Positions 47,326-56,431 of a stretch of 64,000 nt of DNA are shown here, one piece after another. Made by a program: the position numbers and the translations under genes. How positions within the stretch are numbered: position 1 is the stretch's first letter; every line of letters begins with the position of its first letter. This stretch comes from a bacterium (GTDB lineage Bacteria; 4484-113; JAFGCY01), in assembly GCA_020849855.1 (NCBI GenBank), contig JADZFO010000050.1:1-64000 (forward strand), in the 5' to 3' direction. A model generated the notes under the pieces. That model was not told where the DNA came from, ran no database searches, and saw only the letters and a list, made by a program, of their open reading frames with translations.

Positions 47326-49539
47326 CTATTCGTAGCGCACGGCGACCAGGCTCTGCTCGGCCAGGCTGCGGTAGACCAGCAGCGGCGTACCGGCCGGCGT
47401 GCGCAGCATGCGGCAGTACTCGGAGATCTCTTCGCTCACGTCTATGGCCATCGGCGCGTGCCAGGAACTGGCCAGGTTATCGGCTGCGTGCTGCAGATAC
47501 AGCCGCGGCGGGCCATCCCAGGCATCGGCCTTGGTGAAGGCCACCAGCGGGCGGTTTTCAAACACAACGACATCAAAGGACTTGCCCGCCCCGCTGCTGT
47601 TGTCGAGGTTCTGCGCCGGGCCCCAGACATCTGAGTTGCTGAACCCGCGCCTGAAGAAGAGGCCGTCCAGGGGGTGCCAGCGGTCTGCGGCCACAAGGTA
47701 GTCGTCATTGCCGGAATGGGCCACTGCGATGTAGAAGCTGTAAATGTCCAGAAGCCGCTCGGGCTGGCTGAAGCTGCTGCCCTGGACATCCTCTGCTTTG
47801 CAGACAAAGGTCCCCAGATCCTGCACAAGGCCCTTGTATCCCCGGGCGCCAAAGTAAAGTTTCGGCGGCCCGCCGGAGACCGAGTCCAGCCGGGGCAGAC
47901 CGAGGCTGAGTTCGGAGGGCACAGTGGCGGCGATGCTGCCGCTGGCCCAGACCGTGCCCAGGGCATCCAGGGAGCGGAAGTAGTAAATGTTGCCGTTCTG
48001 GTGCGCGCAGGCCACTGCGGGCTTGCCCCCGATCACGGCCAGATTGCCGATCTGGCTGAGGCCGCTTTCGATAAGCACGGAATCGGCCCAGGCGGCCCCA
48101 TCCGCGTCCTCGGCCCGCATGTAGCGTGCCTGACCCGGGGCCTTGTAGGCACAGGCCGGGTTGCCCTCCACCTCTGCTAGGCGCGGGTCATAGACGCTGT
48201 GCCCCGGCATGACTTCAACCGGGCTCAGGAAGCCGGCCCCGTTCTCACTGCCTGCGCGGAAATACAGCAGGGCCTGCTGGCCATCCTGGCTGGCCGCCAG
48301 CGCCGGCAGGCCGCCCTGCAGGCCGATGTTCGCCAGCGAGAAATCCGCGTTCGCGTTGTTGCTGCCCGTGATGAGTTCCTTGCGGAAGCCCTGCAGCACT
48401 TCAACATCCAGCTGCGCTGTGGCCGTAAAGCCCTCCACATCACTGACCCTGACCCTGAGCGTATTCATGCCCGCCAGGCCCAGCGTCACGCTGGCCTGCG
48501 GCTGCTGGCCCGTGTGAAGCTCAAACTCGCCGTCGCCGTCCAGGTCCCAGCTGTACTCCAGGGGGTCTTCGGTGTCGAAGTCCGAGCTGGCGCTGGCGTC
48601 CAGCTCCACCTTCAGCGGGGCGTTGCCGCTGCTGACATCCGCCTGCAGGAAGGCTGAGGGGCCAGTATTGCCGAAGGGATAGACGGTCACTGTCGTGCTG
48701 GCCTGCAGGCTGCCGCCCTCTTCAAGGTTGTAGCGCACCGCAGGCTCATACACGCCCGGTGTGCTGTAGAGCGCGGGCATGATGCTGGTGTTCGCGGCGA
48801 TGAGCTCGAAGGTCCCGTCACCATCCAGGTCCCAGTCGATGCTGCTGGACGTAAGGCCATACAGGTAGGCCGCTGCGCTCAGCGTGGTCTCAAGCTCGAT
48901 GCTGTCGCTGGCCGGTGTGGCCTGCAGAGTCACTGTGCTTGGATTGTCGCCAAGCAGCAGATAGCGCAGCGAGCAGGGCGGTCCATCCTGCAGCAGCACA
49001 ATGACATACAGGCAGCCGTCGGGGGCGACATAGTCGGCGTGGCCAGCGCTGATATCCAGGCTGGCGCCTGCCGCAGGGCCGGGGTGCCAGTCCCAGCGGT
49101 TCAGGCTGAAATTGGCCAGGGCGACCCAGAACTGCCCCGTCTGCGGCGGCGGGCTGAGCCAGTCAAAGTAGATCGTGTCGCTGCCATTCACTGCTCCGCG
49201 GTTGAAGAACTCGTAGCAGGCATAGGCCGGCCCCGGGCTGACGCTCCCGGGGCTGAAGACCGCGAAGCTGGAGTTCATTGAATCGACGTTCTGCTTGGGC
49301 ACCACGCCATAAGGGCTTGAAGCCGGGTGGAAGAACTGGTAGTTGATGGTTGAGGCCTCCCGCGTCAGGCTGGCCGGCGCCGGCAGGCGCGGAAGCGTCG
49401 GCCTCTGCCCCTGGGGCGCCGGGTCGGCGGCATCCTGCGGCTGCAGCGCGCTGCCGCGGCAGCCGCTGAGGATCGCCAGCAGCAGCGAAGCTGAGAACAG
49501 CAGGACAAATAGAGCAGCAGGGCGGCGGGTGCGCATCAT
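47326..49539 (-). CDS. Lipoprotein: shared module, two PKD-like domains, C-terminal repeats
   Basis: 737 residues; the ATG at 49536 is an alternative. The signal ends in AILSGC. The shared module (about residues 70-200) has AYACYEFF, FWVALANFSLNRWDWHPG and CLYVIVLLQDG. PKD-like domains follow at about 205-290 (WDLDGDGTFELIA) and 295-385 (LDASASSDFDTEDPLEYSWDLDGDGEFE). The C-terminal 350 residues read like a repeated seven-bladed lectin-like or sialidase-like fold (GNPACAYKAPGQARYM, GKPAVACAHQNGNIYYF), also seen in the gene at 54010. Function unknown; probably surface-exposed. Confidence 0.8.
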   Translation of the reverse strand: MMRTRRPAALFVLLFSASLLLAILSGCRGSALQPQDAADPAPQGQRPTLPRLPAPASLTREASTINYQFFHPASSPYGVVPKQNVDSMNSSFAVFSPGSVSPGPAYACYEFFNRGAVNGSDTIYFDWLSPPPQTGQFWVALANFSLNRWDWHPGPAAGASLDISAGHADYVAPDGCLYVIVLLQDGPPCSLRYLLLGDNPSTVTLQATPASDSIELETTLSAAAYLYGLTSSSIDWDLDGDGTFELIAANTSIMPALYSTPGVYEPAVRYNLEEGGSLQASTTVTVYPFGNTGPSAFLQADVSSGNAPLKVELDASASSDFDTEDPLEYSWDLDGDGEFELHTGQQPQASVTLGLAGMNTLRVRVSDVEGFTATAQLDVEVLQGFRKELITGSNNANADFSLANIGLQGGLPALAASQDGQQALLYFRAGSENGAGFLSPVEVMPGHSVYDPRLAEVEGNPACAYKAPGQARYMRAEDADGAAWADSVLIESGLSQIGNLAVIGGKPAVACAHQNGNIYYFRSLDALGTVWASGSIAATVPSELSLGLPRLDSVSGGPPKLYFGARGYKGLVQDLGTFVCKAEDVQGSSFSQPERLLDIYSFYIAVAHSGNDDYLVAADRWHPLDGLFFRRGFSNSDVWGPAQNLDNSSGAGKSFDVVVFENRPLVAFTKADAWDGPPRLYLQHAADNLASSWHAPMAIDVSEEISEYCRMLRTPAGTPLLVYRSLAEQSLVAVRYE

Positions 49540-49700
49540 TAGACCTCACTGGCTGGCCACGCTGGGCCGGGCTGTATCTGCGGCAGCAGCAAAGGGACAG
49601 GGATTCACGCTGCCTGGAGGTTATACGCACAAATGCCTGCCTGCGCCATCATCATTGGGTATCACTCAGGCCGGAGGCCAGGCGGTAGCGGATGCCCAGC

Positions 49701-50918
49701 CTACTCGTAACGCAGGCAGTCGATGGGCTTGAGCTGTGCCGCGTGGGCCGCGGGGTAGAGGCCAAAGAGCAGGCCGACTATCAGGCTGAAGGCCGAGGCC
49801 ATCAGCACCGTCTGCGGGGCCACGAAGGTCTTCCACTGCACCATGGCGCAGAAGGTCGCCGTGGCCGCGATGCCAAGGCCGGTGCCAAGGATTGCCCCAA
49901 AGACCGACTGCAGGATAGCCTCGGTCAGGAACTGGCGCCAGATGTCGCGGCGCCTGGCCCCCAGCGCCCGGCGCACGCCGATCTCGCGGGTGCGCTCGAT
50001 GATCTGCATCAGCATGACGTTCATAATGCCGATGCCGGCCACGATCAGGGCCACCGAGCCCACGCCGTAAAGCAGGTAGTTGAAGACCTTGAGCATGGAG
50101 GCCACGATCTTGGTCAGCTGCTCGACGGTGGTCACCGTGAAGTCCGAGGGTTCGCCCTTGCCAAGGCCGGCCACCTTGCGCAGCTCGCGGATCACCGCCT
50201 TGCGCGTGACTGAAGGCTCTGTGCCTTTGGCGGCGCGGATCAGCAGGCTGGAGCTGCCATCCAGCTTGTACAGCTCGCGGGCGGTGGTGATGGGGAGGAA
50301 GACGCGGTTGTCGATGGTCTCAAAGCCCATCATGCCCTTCTCCACCATGATGCCGATGACGGTGAACTTGCGGCCCTTGACCACGATCTCCTTGCCCATC
50401 GGGTCCTCGCCGTCCGGAAAGAGCAGGCCCGGCACCTGTGAGCCGATGCAGCACAGGTCCGCCCCCTGGCGCGTCTCCTCCACGGTGAAGAAGCGGCCGC
50501 GCTCCATGGCGTGCCCGCGCACCGAAAGGTATTCCCCCGACACGCCCTGGATGGTGGTAAAGACCCGCTGCGCGCCGTGGCCCATGTGCCCCGGCATCAT
50601 CAGCACGCTGGCCACCGCGTCCACCTCCGGCAGCGTGCGGGCGGCCTCTTCATAGCCAGCCGGCAGCCAGGCGTTGGCGTTGGAGCGCTGCATGCCGTCG
50701 CCGGTGTCCACGAAGGGGAAGACGAAGACCGTGTCGCTGCCGGCGTCGCGCAGGTTGCCCGAGGCCTGGTAGTCCCCGCTCTGGGTCACGGAGATCAGGG
50801 CGATGATGTTCGCCACGCCGATCGCCACGCCCAGCACACCCAGCAGGCTGTTGATGCCCAGAGCCGAGCCGCGGCCGGGCGGCAGCATGTCCTGCAGGCG
50901 GGAGAGGAGGCTCTTCAA
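49701..50918 (-). CDS. MacB/FtsX-type ABC transporter permease
   Basis: 405 residues starting at TTG. Layout is typical of MacB permeases: TM1 (about residues 24-45, LGVLGVAIGVANIIALISV), a large periplasmic MacB_PCD-like domain, and three C-terminal TM segments including YGVGSVALIVAGIGIMNVML and the signature ERTREIGVRRALGARRRDI. The cytoplasmic ATPase partner is not adjacent in the window. Such transporters move lipoproteins, peptides or drugs by mechanotransmission. TATAGT lies eight bases upstream of the start; the Clp gene is divergent. Confidence 0.9.
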   Translation of the reverse strand: MKSLLSRLQDMLPPGRGSALGINSLLGVLGVAIGVANIIALISVTQSGDYQASGNLRDAGSDTVFVFPFVDTGDGMQRSNANAWLPAGYEEAARTLPEVDAVASVLMMPGHMGHGAQRVFTTIQGVSGEYLSVRGHAMERGRFFTVEETRQGADLCCIGSQVPGLLFPDGEDPMGKEIVVKGRKFTVIGIMVEKGMMGFETIDNRVFLPITTARELYKLDGSSSLLIRAAKGTEPSVTRKAVIRELRKVAGLGKGEPSDFTVTTVEQLTKIVASMLKVFNYLLYGVGSVALIVAGIGIMNVMLMQIIERTREIGVRRALGARRRDIWRQFLTEAILQSVFGAILGTGLGIAATATFCAMVQWKTFVAPQTVLMASAFSLIVGLLFGLYPAAHAAQLKPIDCLRYE

Positions 50919-50926
50919 GGCAGCCT

Positions 50927-50932
50927 ACTATA
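50927..50932 (-). promoter_or_regulatory. -10 box upstream of the permease gene
   Basis: TATAGT, eight bases before the TTG start at 50918. Confidence 0.35.
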
Positions 50933-51003
50933 GCCCCGGTGCTGCCCAGAACCAAGCTCTGCGCTGCTATGATTGCAGCGATCTCTGTGGCAGAAGGCGA
51001 TTG

Positions 51004-53403
51004 ATGGATCAGAGCAACCCCGCTGCGGCTTCCGGGCCGCCAATGAACCCTGGCGCGACCCGGCTGGTGAGCGCGGCGCTGCAGGAACAACAGACCCGCA
51101 GGCACCCCCAGCTGGGCAGCTACCACCTGCTGCTGGCGCTGGCCCAGCGGCACGGGCCGATGGCCCAGGACCTGGCGCAGGGCGTCAACCCGCCCGAGCT
51201 GCTGACCTGGCTGCAGGGCAAGCTTTCGCAGGGCGATATCGGCACGGCCGTGGACCTTGCCGGCCTGCTGGCCCATGCCATGCTGCTGGCCGCATCGCGC
51301 GGCCGCCAGGACATAGCAGAGCGCGACCTGGCGGCGCTGATCCTGCGTGCAGCCGGATATGCGGTGAACGTCGATATCCCTGAGGCCGGCACTGTGGCTG
51401 TGCTGCAAAGCCCGCCCCAGGCCGGCGGCGTAAAGGACGCTGCCCCGCCAGGCCCGGCCGCAGGTGCAGGCGGGTCCGCCGGCGCAGAGCAGGCCGATGC
51501 GGCGCAGGCCGGGCCTCCGCTGGTAATCCCGAAGCCGCCGGTCGACCCCAAGCTGCAGCCCCCGCCGGTGCAGCCGCCGGCCACTGCGGACAGCCCTGCG
51601 GCCGCCGGCAGTGCATTTGTCTACACACCCCGCGGCGGGCGGCCGACGCCGACACTGGACAAGTATGGCCAGGACCTGACCCGCATGGCCCAGGAGGGCC
51701 GCCTGCGGCCCATGCTGGGCCGCGAGACTGAAGTTGAAGTGATGATCGAGGTGCTGTGCCGCCGCATCAAGCGCAACCCCGTCCTGCTCGGCCCCGCGGG
51801 CGTGGGCAAGACCGCGCTGGTGGAAGGCCTGGCCCAGCGTATCGTGAGCGGCCAGGTGCCGAAGTACCTGCAGGGCATCCGCCTGCTTTCCCTCACCCCC
51901 AGCGCCGTGGTCGGCGCCACCCAGTATGTGGCGCAGTTCCTGGAGAAGATGAACGCCATCCTGGCCGAGGCCAGCCAGCCGGGGATCATCCTGTTTATCG
52001 ACGAGGTGCATACCCTGGTCGGCATGGGCGGCAACCGCGGCTCTGATGACATGGCCTCCCTGATCAAGCCGGTACTGGCCCGCGGGGACATCGCCTGCAT
52101 CGCCGCCACCACCGACAACGAGTGGCGCATGTACTTCGAGTCCGACGCCGCGCTGGAGCGGCGCTTCCAGCCGATCCGCGTGCAGGAGCTCAGCCCGGAG
52201 GCCTCGCTGGTCATCGTGCAGAACCTGCGCGACAGCGTGCAGAAGGAGCGCGGGATCGCCTGCCAGGATTCCGTGCTGAAGTGGCTGGTGGACTTCGCCG
52301 GGCGCTTCCTTTACAACCGGCATTTCCCGGACAAGGCTGTGGACCTGTATGAGCAGTGCCTGGCCTATGCCGTTTCGCATGACGCTGCTGAGATCACGCG
52401 CCAGAGCGCGGAGATCGTGGCCCAGCGCCTGGTGGGCATGCCCCTGGAGCTGGGCGAGCGCCTGCGCCTTCTGGATGAGAAGCTGACCGCCAGCGGCCTG
52501 CTGGCCGAGGAGCAGCGCGAGGCCCTGCTGGCGCGCCTGGGGGTAACCCTGCGCGGCCTGGATGTGCGCCAGGAGCGGCCCAATGCCGTGGTGCTGATGC
52601 TGGGCGAAGCGGCGGCCCAGGCCGCCGAGCTGGCGGAGCTGATTGCCCAGCAGCTTTTTGGCAACGGCGAGCGCGTGGTGGAGCTGGACTTCTCGCGCAT
52701 GACCGAGGACCACAACATCTCCATGCTCATCGGTTCCCCGCCGGGCTATGTGGGCTACAGCGACGAGCTGCCGATTCACGCCCTGCTGCAGATGCCCTGG
52801 AGCGTGGTGCTGGGCACCAGCATTGAGTATGCCCATCCCACCATCCGCTCGGTCTTTTCCCAGGCCCTGGCCGATGGCAGCATGCTGGACGGCCGCGGGC
52901 GCAACATCGTCTTCAGCGAAAGCGTGGTGGTGCTGTCGGCCGGGATCGAGCCCCAGCACGGCCGCAGCATCGGTTTCAAGCCCGGCGGCGTGCAGCAGGC
53001 CGAGGCCCTGGGCCTGGCGGGCCTGATTGAGCGCGAACTGGGCCCGGCGCTGGCGGGCCAGATCGACATCGTCGCCGGCGATGCGCCTGAGGTGGAGGAC
53101 AACCACCGCGGCTGGCTGGAGAACCAGCTCCTGCCGGAGCTGGCCGCGCGCTACACCCGCCAGGGCCTGCCGGTGCGCTTTGACGCCAGTCTGGTCGAAT
53201 GGCTGCTGGCCCAGGAGAAGGCCGAGACGCGGCGCCAGAACTGGGAGCGCCTGCTGGACGAAAAAATCGGCCCGCTGCTGGTCGAAAGGCTCAGCCAGGG
53301 CGCTGGTGAAGGCGATTCACTGGTTGTAAAATTCGCCGACGGGGCGCTGACAGTTGCAGCCGATGAGACCCCAAGGGAGGAAGGGCATGCCGATCACGTT
53401 TGA
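51004..53403 (+). CDS. Clp-type AAA+ ATPase with degenerate second nucleotide-binding domain
   Basis: 799 residues; the ATG at 51004 has AGAAGG upstream. A Clp_N-like helical domain (residues about 18-120) is followed by a Pro/Ala linker (130-205). AAA domain 1 has Walker A GPAGVGKT (263-270), Walker B ILFIDEVHT (329-337), sensor AATTDN and an arginine finger in ALERRF. Domain 2 keeps the fold landmarks GSPPGYVGY (about 577-585) and AHPTIRSVF. However, its Walker A reads LGEAAAQAAELA (about 532) and its Walker B reads VVLGTSIEYAHPT (about 601), so it should not bind or hydrolyse ATP. Overlaps the next gene by 17 bp. Probably a ClpC/B-derived remodeller with a specialised role. Confidence 0.9.
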   Translation: MDQSNPAAASGPPMNPGATRLVSAALQEQQTRRHPQLGSYHLLLALAQRHGPMAQDLAQGVNPPELLTWLQGKLSQGDIGTAVDLAGLLAHAMLLAASRGRQDIAERDLAALILRAAGYAVNVDIPEAGTVAVLQSPPQAGGVKDAAPPGPAAGAGGSAGAEQADAAQAGPPLVIPKPPVDPKLQPPPVQPPATADSPAAAGSAFVYTPRGGRPTPTLDKYGQDLTRMAQEGRLRPMLGRETEVEVMIEVLCRRIKRNPVLLGPAGVGKTALVEGLAQRIVSGQVPKYLQGIRLLSLTPSAVVGATQYVAQFLEKMNAILAEASQPGIILFIDEVHTLVGMGGNRGSDDMASLIKPVLARGDIACIAATTDNEWRMYFESDAALERRFQPIRVQELSPEASLVIVQNLRDSVQKERGIACQDSVLKWLVDFAGRFLYNRHFPDKAVDLYEQCLAYAVSHDAAEITRQSAEIVAQRLVGMPLELGERLRLLDEKLTASGLLAEEQREALLARLGVTLRGLDVRQERPNAVVLMLGEAAAQAAELAELIAQQLFGNGERVVELDFSRMTEDHNISMLIGSPPGYVGYSDELPIHALLQMPWSVVLGTSIEYAHPTIRSVFSQALADGSMLDGRGRNIVFSESVVVLSAGIEPQHGRSIGFKPGGVQQAEALGLAGLIERELGPALAGQIDIVAGDAPEVEDNHRGWLENQLLPELAARYTRQGLPVRFDASLVEWLLAQEKAETRRQNWERLLDEKIGPLLVERLSQGAGEGDSLVVKFADGALTVAADETPREEGHADHV

Positions 53404-53890
53404 GAACGACACCCACAAGCAGATCTACGAGAAGATGGTCGAGAATATGCGCGAGCTCTTCGGCGAGTACTGCTCGATGCACCCCGACTATCCGCGCGTG
53501 GACCTGCAGTACGGCAGCGCCTTTGTGGTCACCATCTGCCTGCCCTGGAACCATGACGGCAAGGAAGACGCCATTGTCCGCACCCGCTGCTATGTCGTGA
53601 CTGGCGCCGAGCTGCGGGCCGAACTGCTTGAATGGCTGCTCAAGCAGAACTACAACGTCCGCTTTGGCGCCTTCGGCATTGACGACGAGAACGACATCTT
53701 CTTCCAGCACACCATCGTCGGCTCGACCATGGAAAAGGAAGAGCTGCGCGCCATGGTGATGGCGGTGATCTGGACCTCCGACGAGAGCGACGACGAGATC
53801 ACCAGCCGCTGGGGCGGGATGCGCTATACCGAGCGCCTCGCGGCGCCCGCGGCCCCGGCCCCGCCGGCTGAGCCCGCGCCGGGAGCCTAG
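53387..53890 (+). CDS. YbjN-like / secretion-chaperone-fold protein
   Basis: 167 residues from the ATG at 53387, with GGGAGGAAGG upstream inside the Clp gene. The phrase VDLQYGSAFVVTICLPWNHDGKEDAIVRTRCYVVTGAELRAELLEWLLKQNYNVRFGAFGIDDENDIFF fits the YbjN domain, whose fold is like type III secretion chaperones. The C-terminus is a Pro/Ala tail. Co-translation with the Clp ATPase suggests an adaptor or substrate-binding partner; that is an inference. Confidence 0.75.
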   Translation: MPITFENDTHKQIYEKMVENMRELFGEYCSMHPDYPRVDLQYGSAFVVTICLPWNHDGKEDAIVRTRCYVVTGAELRAELLEWLLKQNYNVRFGAFGIDDENDIFFQHTIVGSTMEKEELRAMVMAVIWTSDESDDEITSRWGGMRYTERLAAPAAPAPPAEPAPGA

Positions 53891-54009
53891 GCCCCAAAGC
53901 CCGCAAAACCCACTTGAACTTGGCACCGCGGGGTGTTAAAGTTTCTGTGCCCGGAAGTCTGGACTACAGACCACCGGGGGCTATCGGCGAAATCCACCGG
54001 AGGTGGGAA

Positions 54010-56319
54010 ATGCGTGGAAATCAGGGCAGCTATAGCTGCCGGCCTTTTGCACTGCTGTTAATGGTCCTGCTGGGCACAGCGCTTTGCGCCTGCAGCTCTT
54101 CAAGGGAGAGTGTTACACCCGCAGCCTCTGTGCGCGCGAACACGCCCGCCGATGCGGCCCTGCCCCTGATGCCGGGTCATGGCCTGCAGGAGCGCGAGGC
54201 CAGCGGCAGCTTCAGCCATTCCGCCAAGTCCCGCTTCCCCTGGGCCAGCTCCGACGACGCGAAGCCGGGCACTGAGCCCCTGCACCACATAAAGCTCGGG
54301 CCGGCGCCCGAAGGTTTCAGCTGGGCGATCTACAGCTTCAACCTGGGCAGCCAGCTGCTGCCCCTGCTGACAAATGCCAGGGTCACGCTGCAGCACACCG
54401 CGCAGTCAGCGCCTGAGGCGCAGTCGCGGCTCTGGCTGGGCTATGCCGACTATGCAGACTCTGCCTGGAAACTGCAGGGCTACAGCAGCGGCAGCGGCAC
54501 GGCGCAGATCACTCTGCCCGGCGGCAGCGCGGCAGTCAGCCCAAACGGCTATGTTTATGTGCTGGTCCTGGTGGCGGAAGGCGACGCGCAGTGGGTCACC
54601 GGTGATCTGCTGCTTGAGTCAGACTGCGCGGACTTTGAACTCAGCCTGAGCAGCAGCAGCAGCGCCCTCAGCCTGAGCTGGAACAGCATCCCGGGGGCCG
54701 CTGGCTACCGCCTGCTGTACCGGCAGCTCGGGCCGGACGCCGGCGAGTTCAGCACCCTGATCGAGCTGCCCTCGCAGCAGCTCAGCTTTGAGCACAGCCT
54801 CAGCCAGCCCGAGGGAAAGCCCTGCGTCTGGGACACGCCCTATGAATACAGGATCGAAGCCCTGCTGGGCGGCGCGGTCATGCTGGACTGCGCTGAGCCC
54901 CTGGCGGGCCGCCGCGTGCTTCAGACCCCTGAAGTCTCGGTAAGCGACGACTTCTCCAGCAGCTTCCTGCGTGTGGACTGGAGCGCGGTGCCGGATGCGA
55001 CGGGCTATGCCCTCTACCGCGACAGCACTACCGATCCCATGCTGGAATTCGGGCCGGGCCAGCTCAGCTTCACGGACACAGACCCGCAGATCCTGGACGG
55101 CATCCGCCATTACTACCGGGTGGAGGCCATGGGCCCGGAGGGCAACAGCGGGCAGGGCATTGGCCTTGGGCGCGTGCAGAGCTTTGCCAGCTTCCTGCTT
55201 GACCCGGCCAGCGAGCTGGACTCCGCAGCACTGGAGCTTGCGCAGTTCCAGGTCAGCGGCACTGAGCGCAGCATCGCCTGCTGGCGGGATGCGCAGAGCG
55301 GCAACCCCAAGCTGGCCTGGGCCTTGACCGATAACCCGCAGGAAGCCGGGGACTTCACCCTCCAGGAACTGCTGACTGATGGCCTGCAGGGCGGCTCCTA
55401 CAGCGCTGCGGCTCCGCTGGCCGCCTGGTACGGCCTCGCGCTGGCGCGTCCCACCGGCGGCCTGGCCTTCATGCGTCCCAAGAACCTCAGCCCGGCGGCG
55501 GCGCAGGACTGGAACCTTTGCGATGTGGACAGCGCGGAGGGCCGCGGTGTGCAGCTCGCCGCCGACGGCGGCATCCCCGTGCTGGCCTATGTCAACTCCG
55601 CGGACGAGCTGGTGCTGGCGCGGGCTTCAGGCGCCAGCCCGCTGCTCAGCTCGGACTGGACACGCTTTGTGGTCGACACAGACGGAAAGCTGGGGGACGA
55701 GCTCAGCCTGCTCGTGGAAGACGGACGGCCGATCCTGGCCTACCGCGTGGACCGGGATGAGGCTGACCTGGAGCTGAACGCCATGCGCCTGGCCGTGGCC
55801 TCCAGCCCGCAGCCCGATTCCGCCGGCGACTTCAGTGTCTATGAACCCATGCCCGGAGCGCAGATCCTGCAGCGCCCGGAGCTGAATGCGCTTTCAAACC
55901 GGCTGGAGCTGGGCTTCTTCCTGCAGTCTCCCGGCGGCGCCGATATCTGGCAGGCCAGCAGCCTGAGCCTGCAGCCGCTCAGCGCCAGCGAGTGGAGCTT
56001 TGAGCTGCTGCACTGCACTGCCCTGCAGGGTGACAGCCAGCGCGGCCTGAGCTTCCACGCGGACTCCGCAAAGCAGCACAGCCTGGCCTACCTGGCCGAG
56101 CACGGCGACGGAACTGCGCAGCTGCGTCTGCTGCGGCTCTACTCGCCCCTCAGCGGCATGCCCTTCCTGCAGAACGATGAGCTGCTGCAGGGCATCGCCA
56201 GCGGCCCGCAAAGCCCGCAGCTGGATGTCATCTGGCCCGCCAACGGCATGCGCGCAGTTGTCTCAATGCGTGAGCAGCAGGACGGCCCCCTGAGCCCCAT
56301 GTTTGTGGAAGAGCTTTAG
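54010..56319 (+). CDS. Lipoprotein: shared module, FN3-like domains, C-terminal repeats
   Basis: 769 residues from the ATG at 54010 (GGAGGTGGGAA upstream). The signal ends in TALCAC. The shared module (about residues 85-215) has SWAIYSF, LWLGYADYADSAWKL and VYVLVLVAEG. Two fibronectin type III-like segments follow (LSWNSIPGAAGYRLLYRQL and VDWSAVPDATGYALYRDS). The C-terminal part has repeats of the type GNPKLAWALTD, GGIPVLAYVNSADELVLA and GRPILAYRVDRDEADL, like those of the gene at 47326. No enzymatic motif seen. Confidence 0.8.
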   Translation: MRGNQGSYSCRPFALLLMVLLGTALCACSSSRESVTPAASVRANTPADAALPLMPGHGLQEREASGSFSHSAKSRFPWASSDDAKPGTEPLHHIKLGPAPEGFSWAIYSFNLGSQLLPLLTNARVTLQHTAQSAPEAQSRLWLGYADYADSAWKLQGYSSGSGTAQITLPGGSAAVSPNGYVYVLVLVAEGDAQWVTGDLLLESDCADFELSLSSSSSALSLSWNSIPGAAGYRLLYRQLGPDAGEFSTLIELPSQQLSFEHSLSQPEGKPCVWDTPYEYRIEALLGGAVMLDCAEPLAGRRVLQTPEVSVSDDFSSSFLRVDWSAVPDATGYALYRDSTTDPMLEFGPGQLSFTDTDPQILDGIRHYYRVEAMGPEGNSGQGIGLGRVQSFASFLLDPASELDSAALELAQFQVSGTERSIACWRDAQSGNPKLAWALTDNPQEAGDFTLQELLTDGLQGGSYSAAAPLAAWYGLALARPTGGLAFMRPKNLSPAAAQDWNLCDVDSAEGRGVQLAADGGIPVLAYVNSADELVLARASGASPLLSSDWTRFVVDTDGKLGDELSLLVEDGRPILAYRVDRDEADLELNAMRLAVASSPQPDSAGDFSVYEPMPGAQILQRPELNALSNRLELGFFLQSPGGADIWQASSLSLQPLSASEWSFELLHCTALQGDSQRGLSFHADSAKQHSLAYLAEHGDGTAQLRLLRLYSPLSGMPFLQNDELLQGIASGPQSPQLDVIWPANGMRAVVSMREQQDGPLSPMFVEEL

Positions 56320-56431
56320 AACTACTAGCGAATATTCAGCATGTTCTAATTTGGCCAATCCCGCTCAGGCGCGCACTGAGTTATGATGATTTTGGCGCGG
56401 AGCGCCATGCGTTTCAGTAGGGGACGGACAC

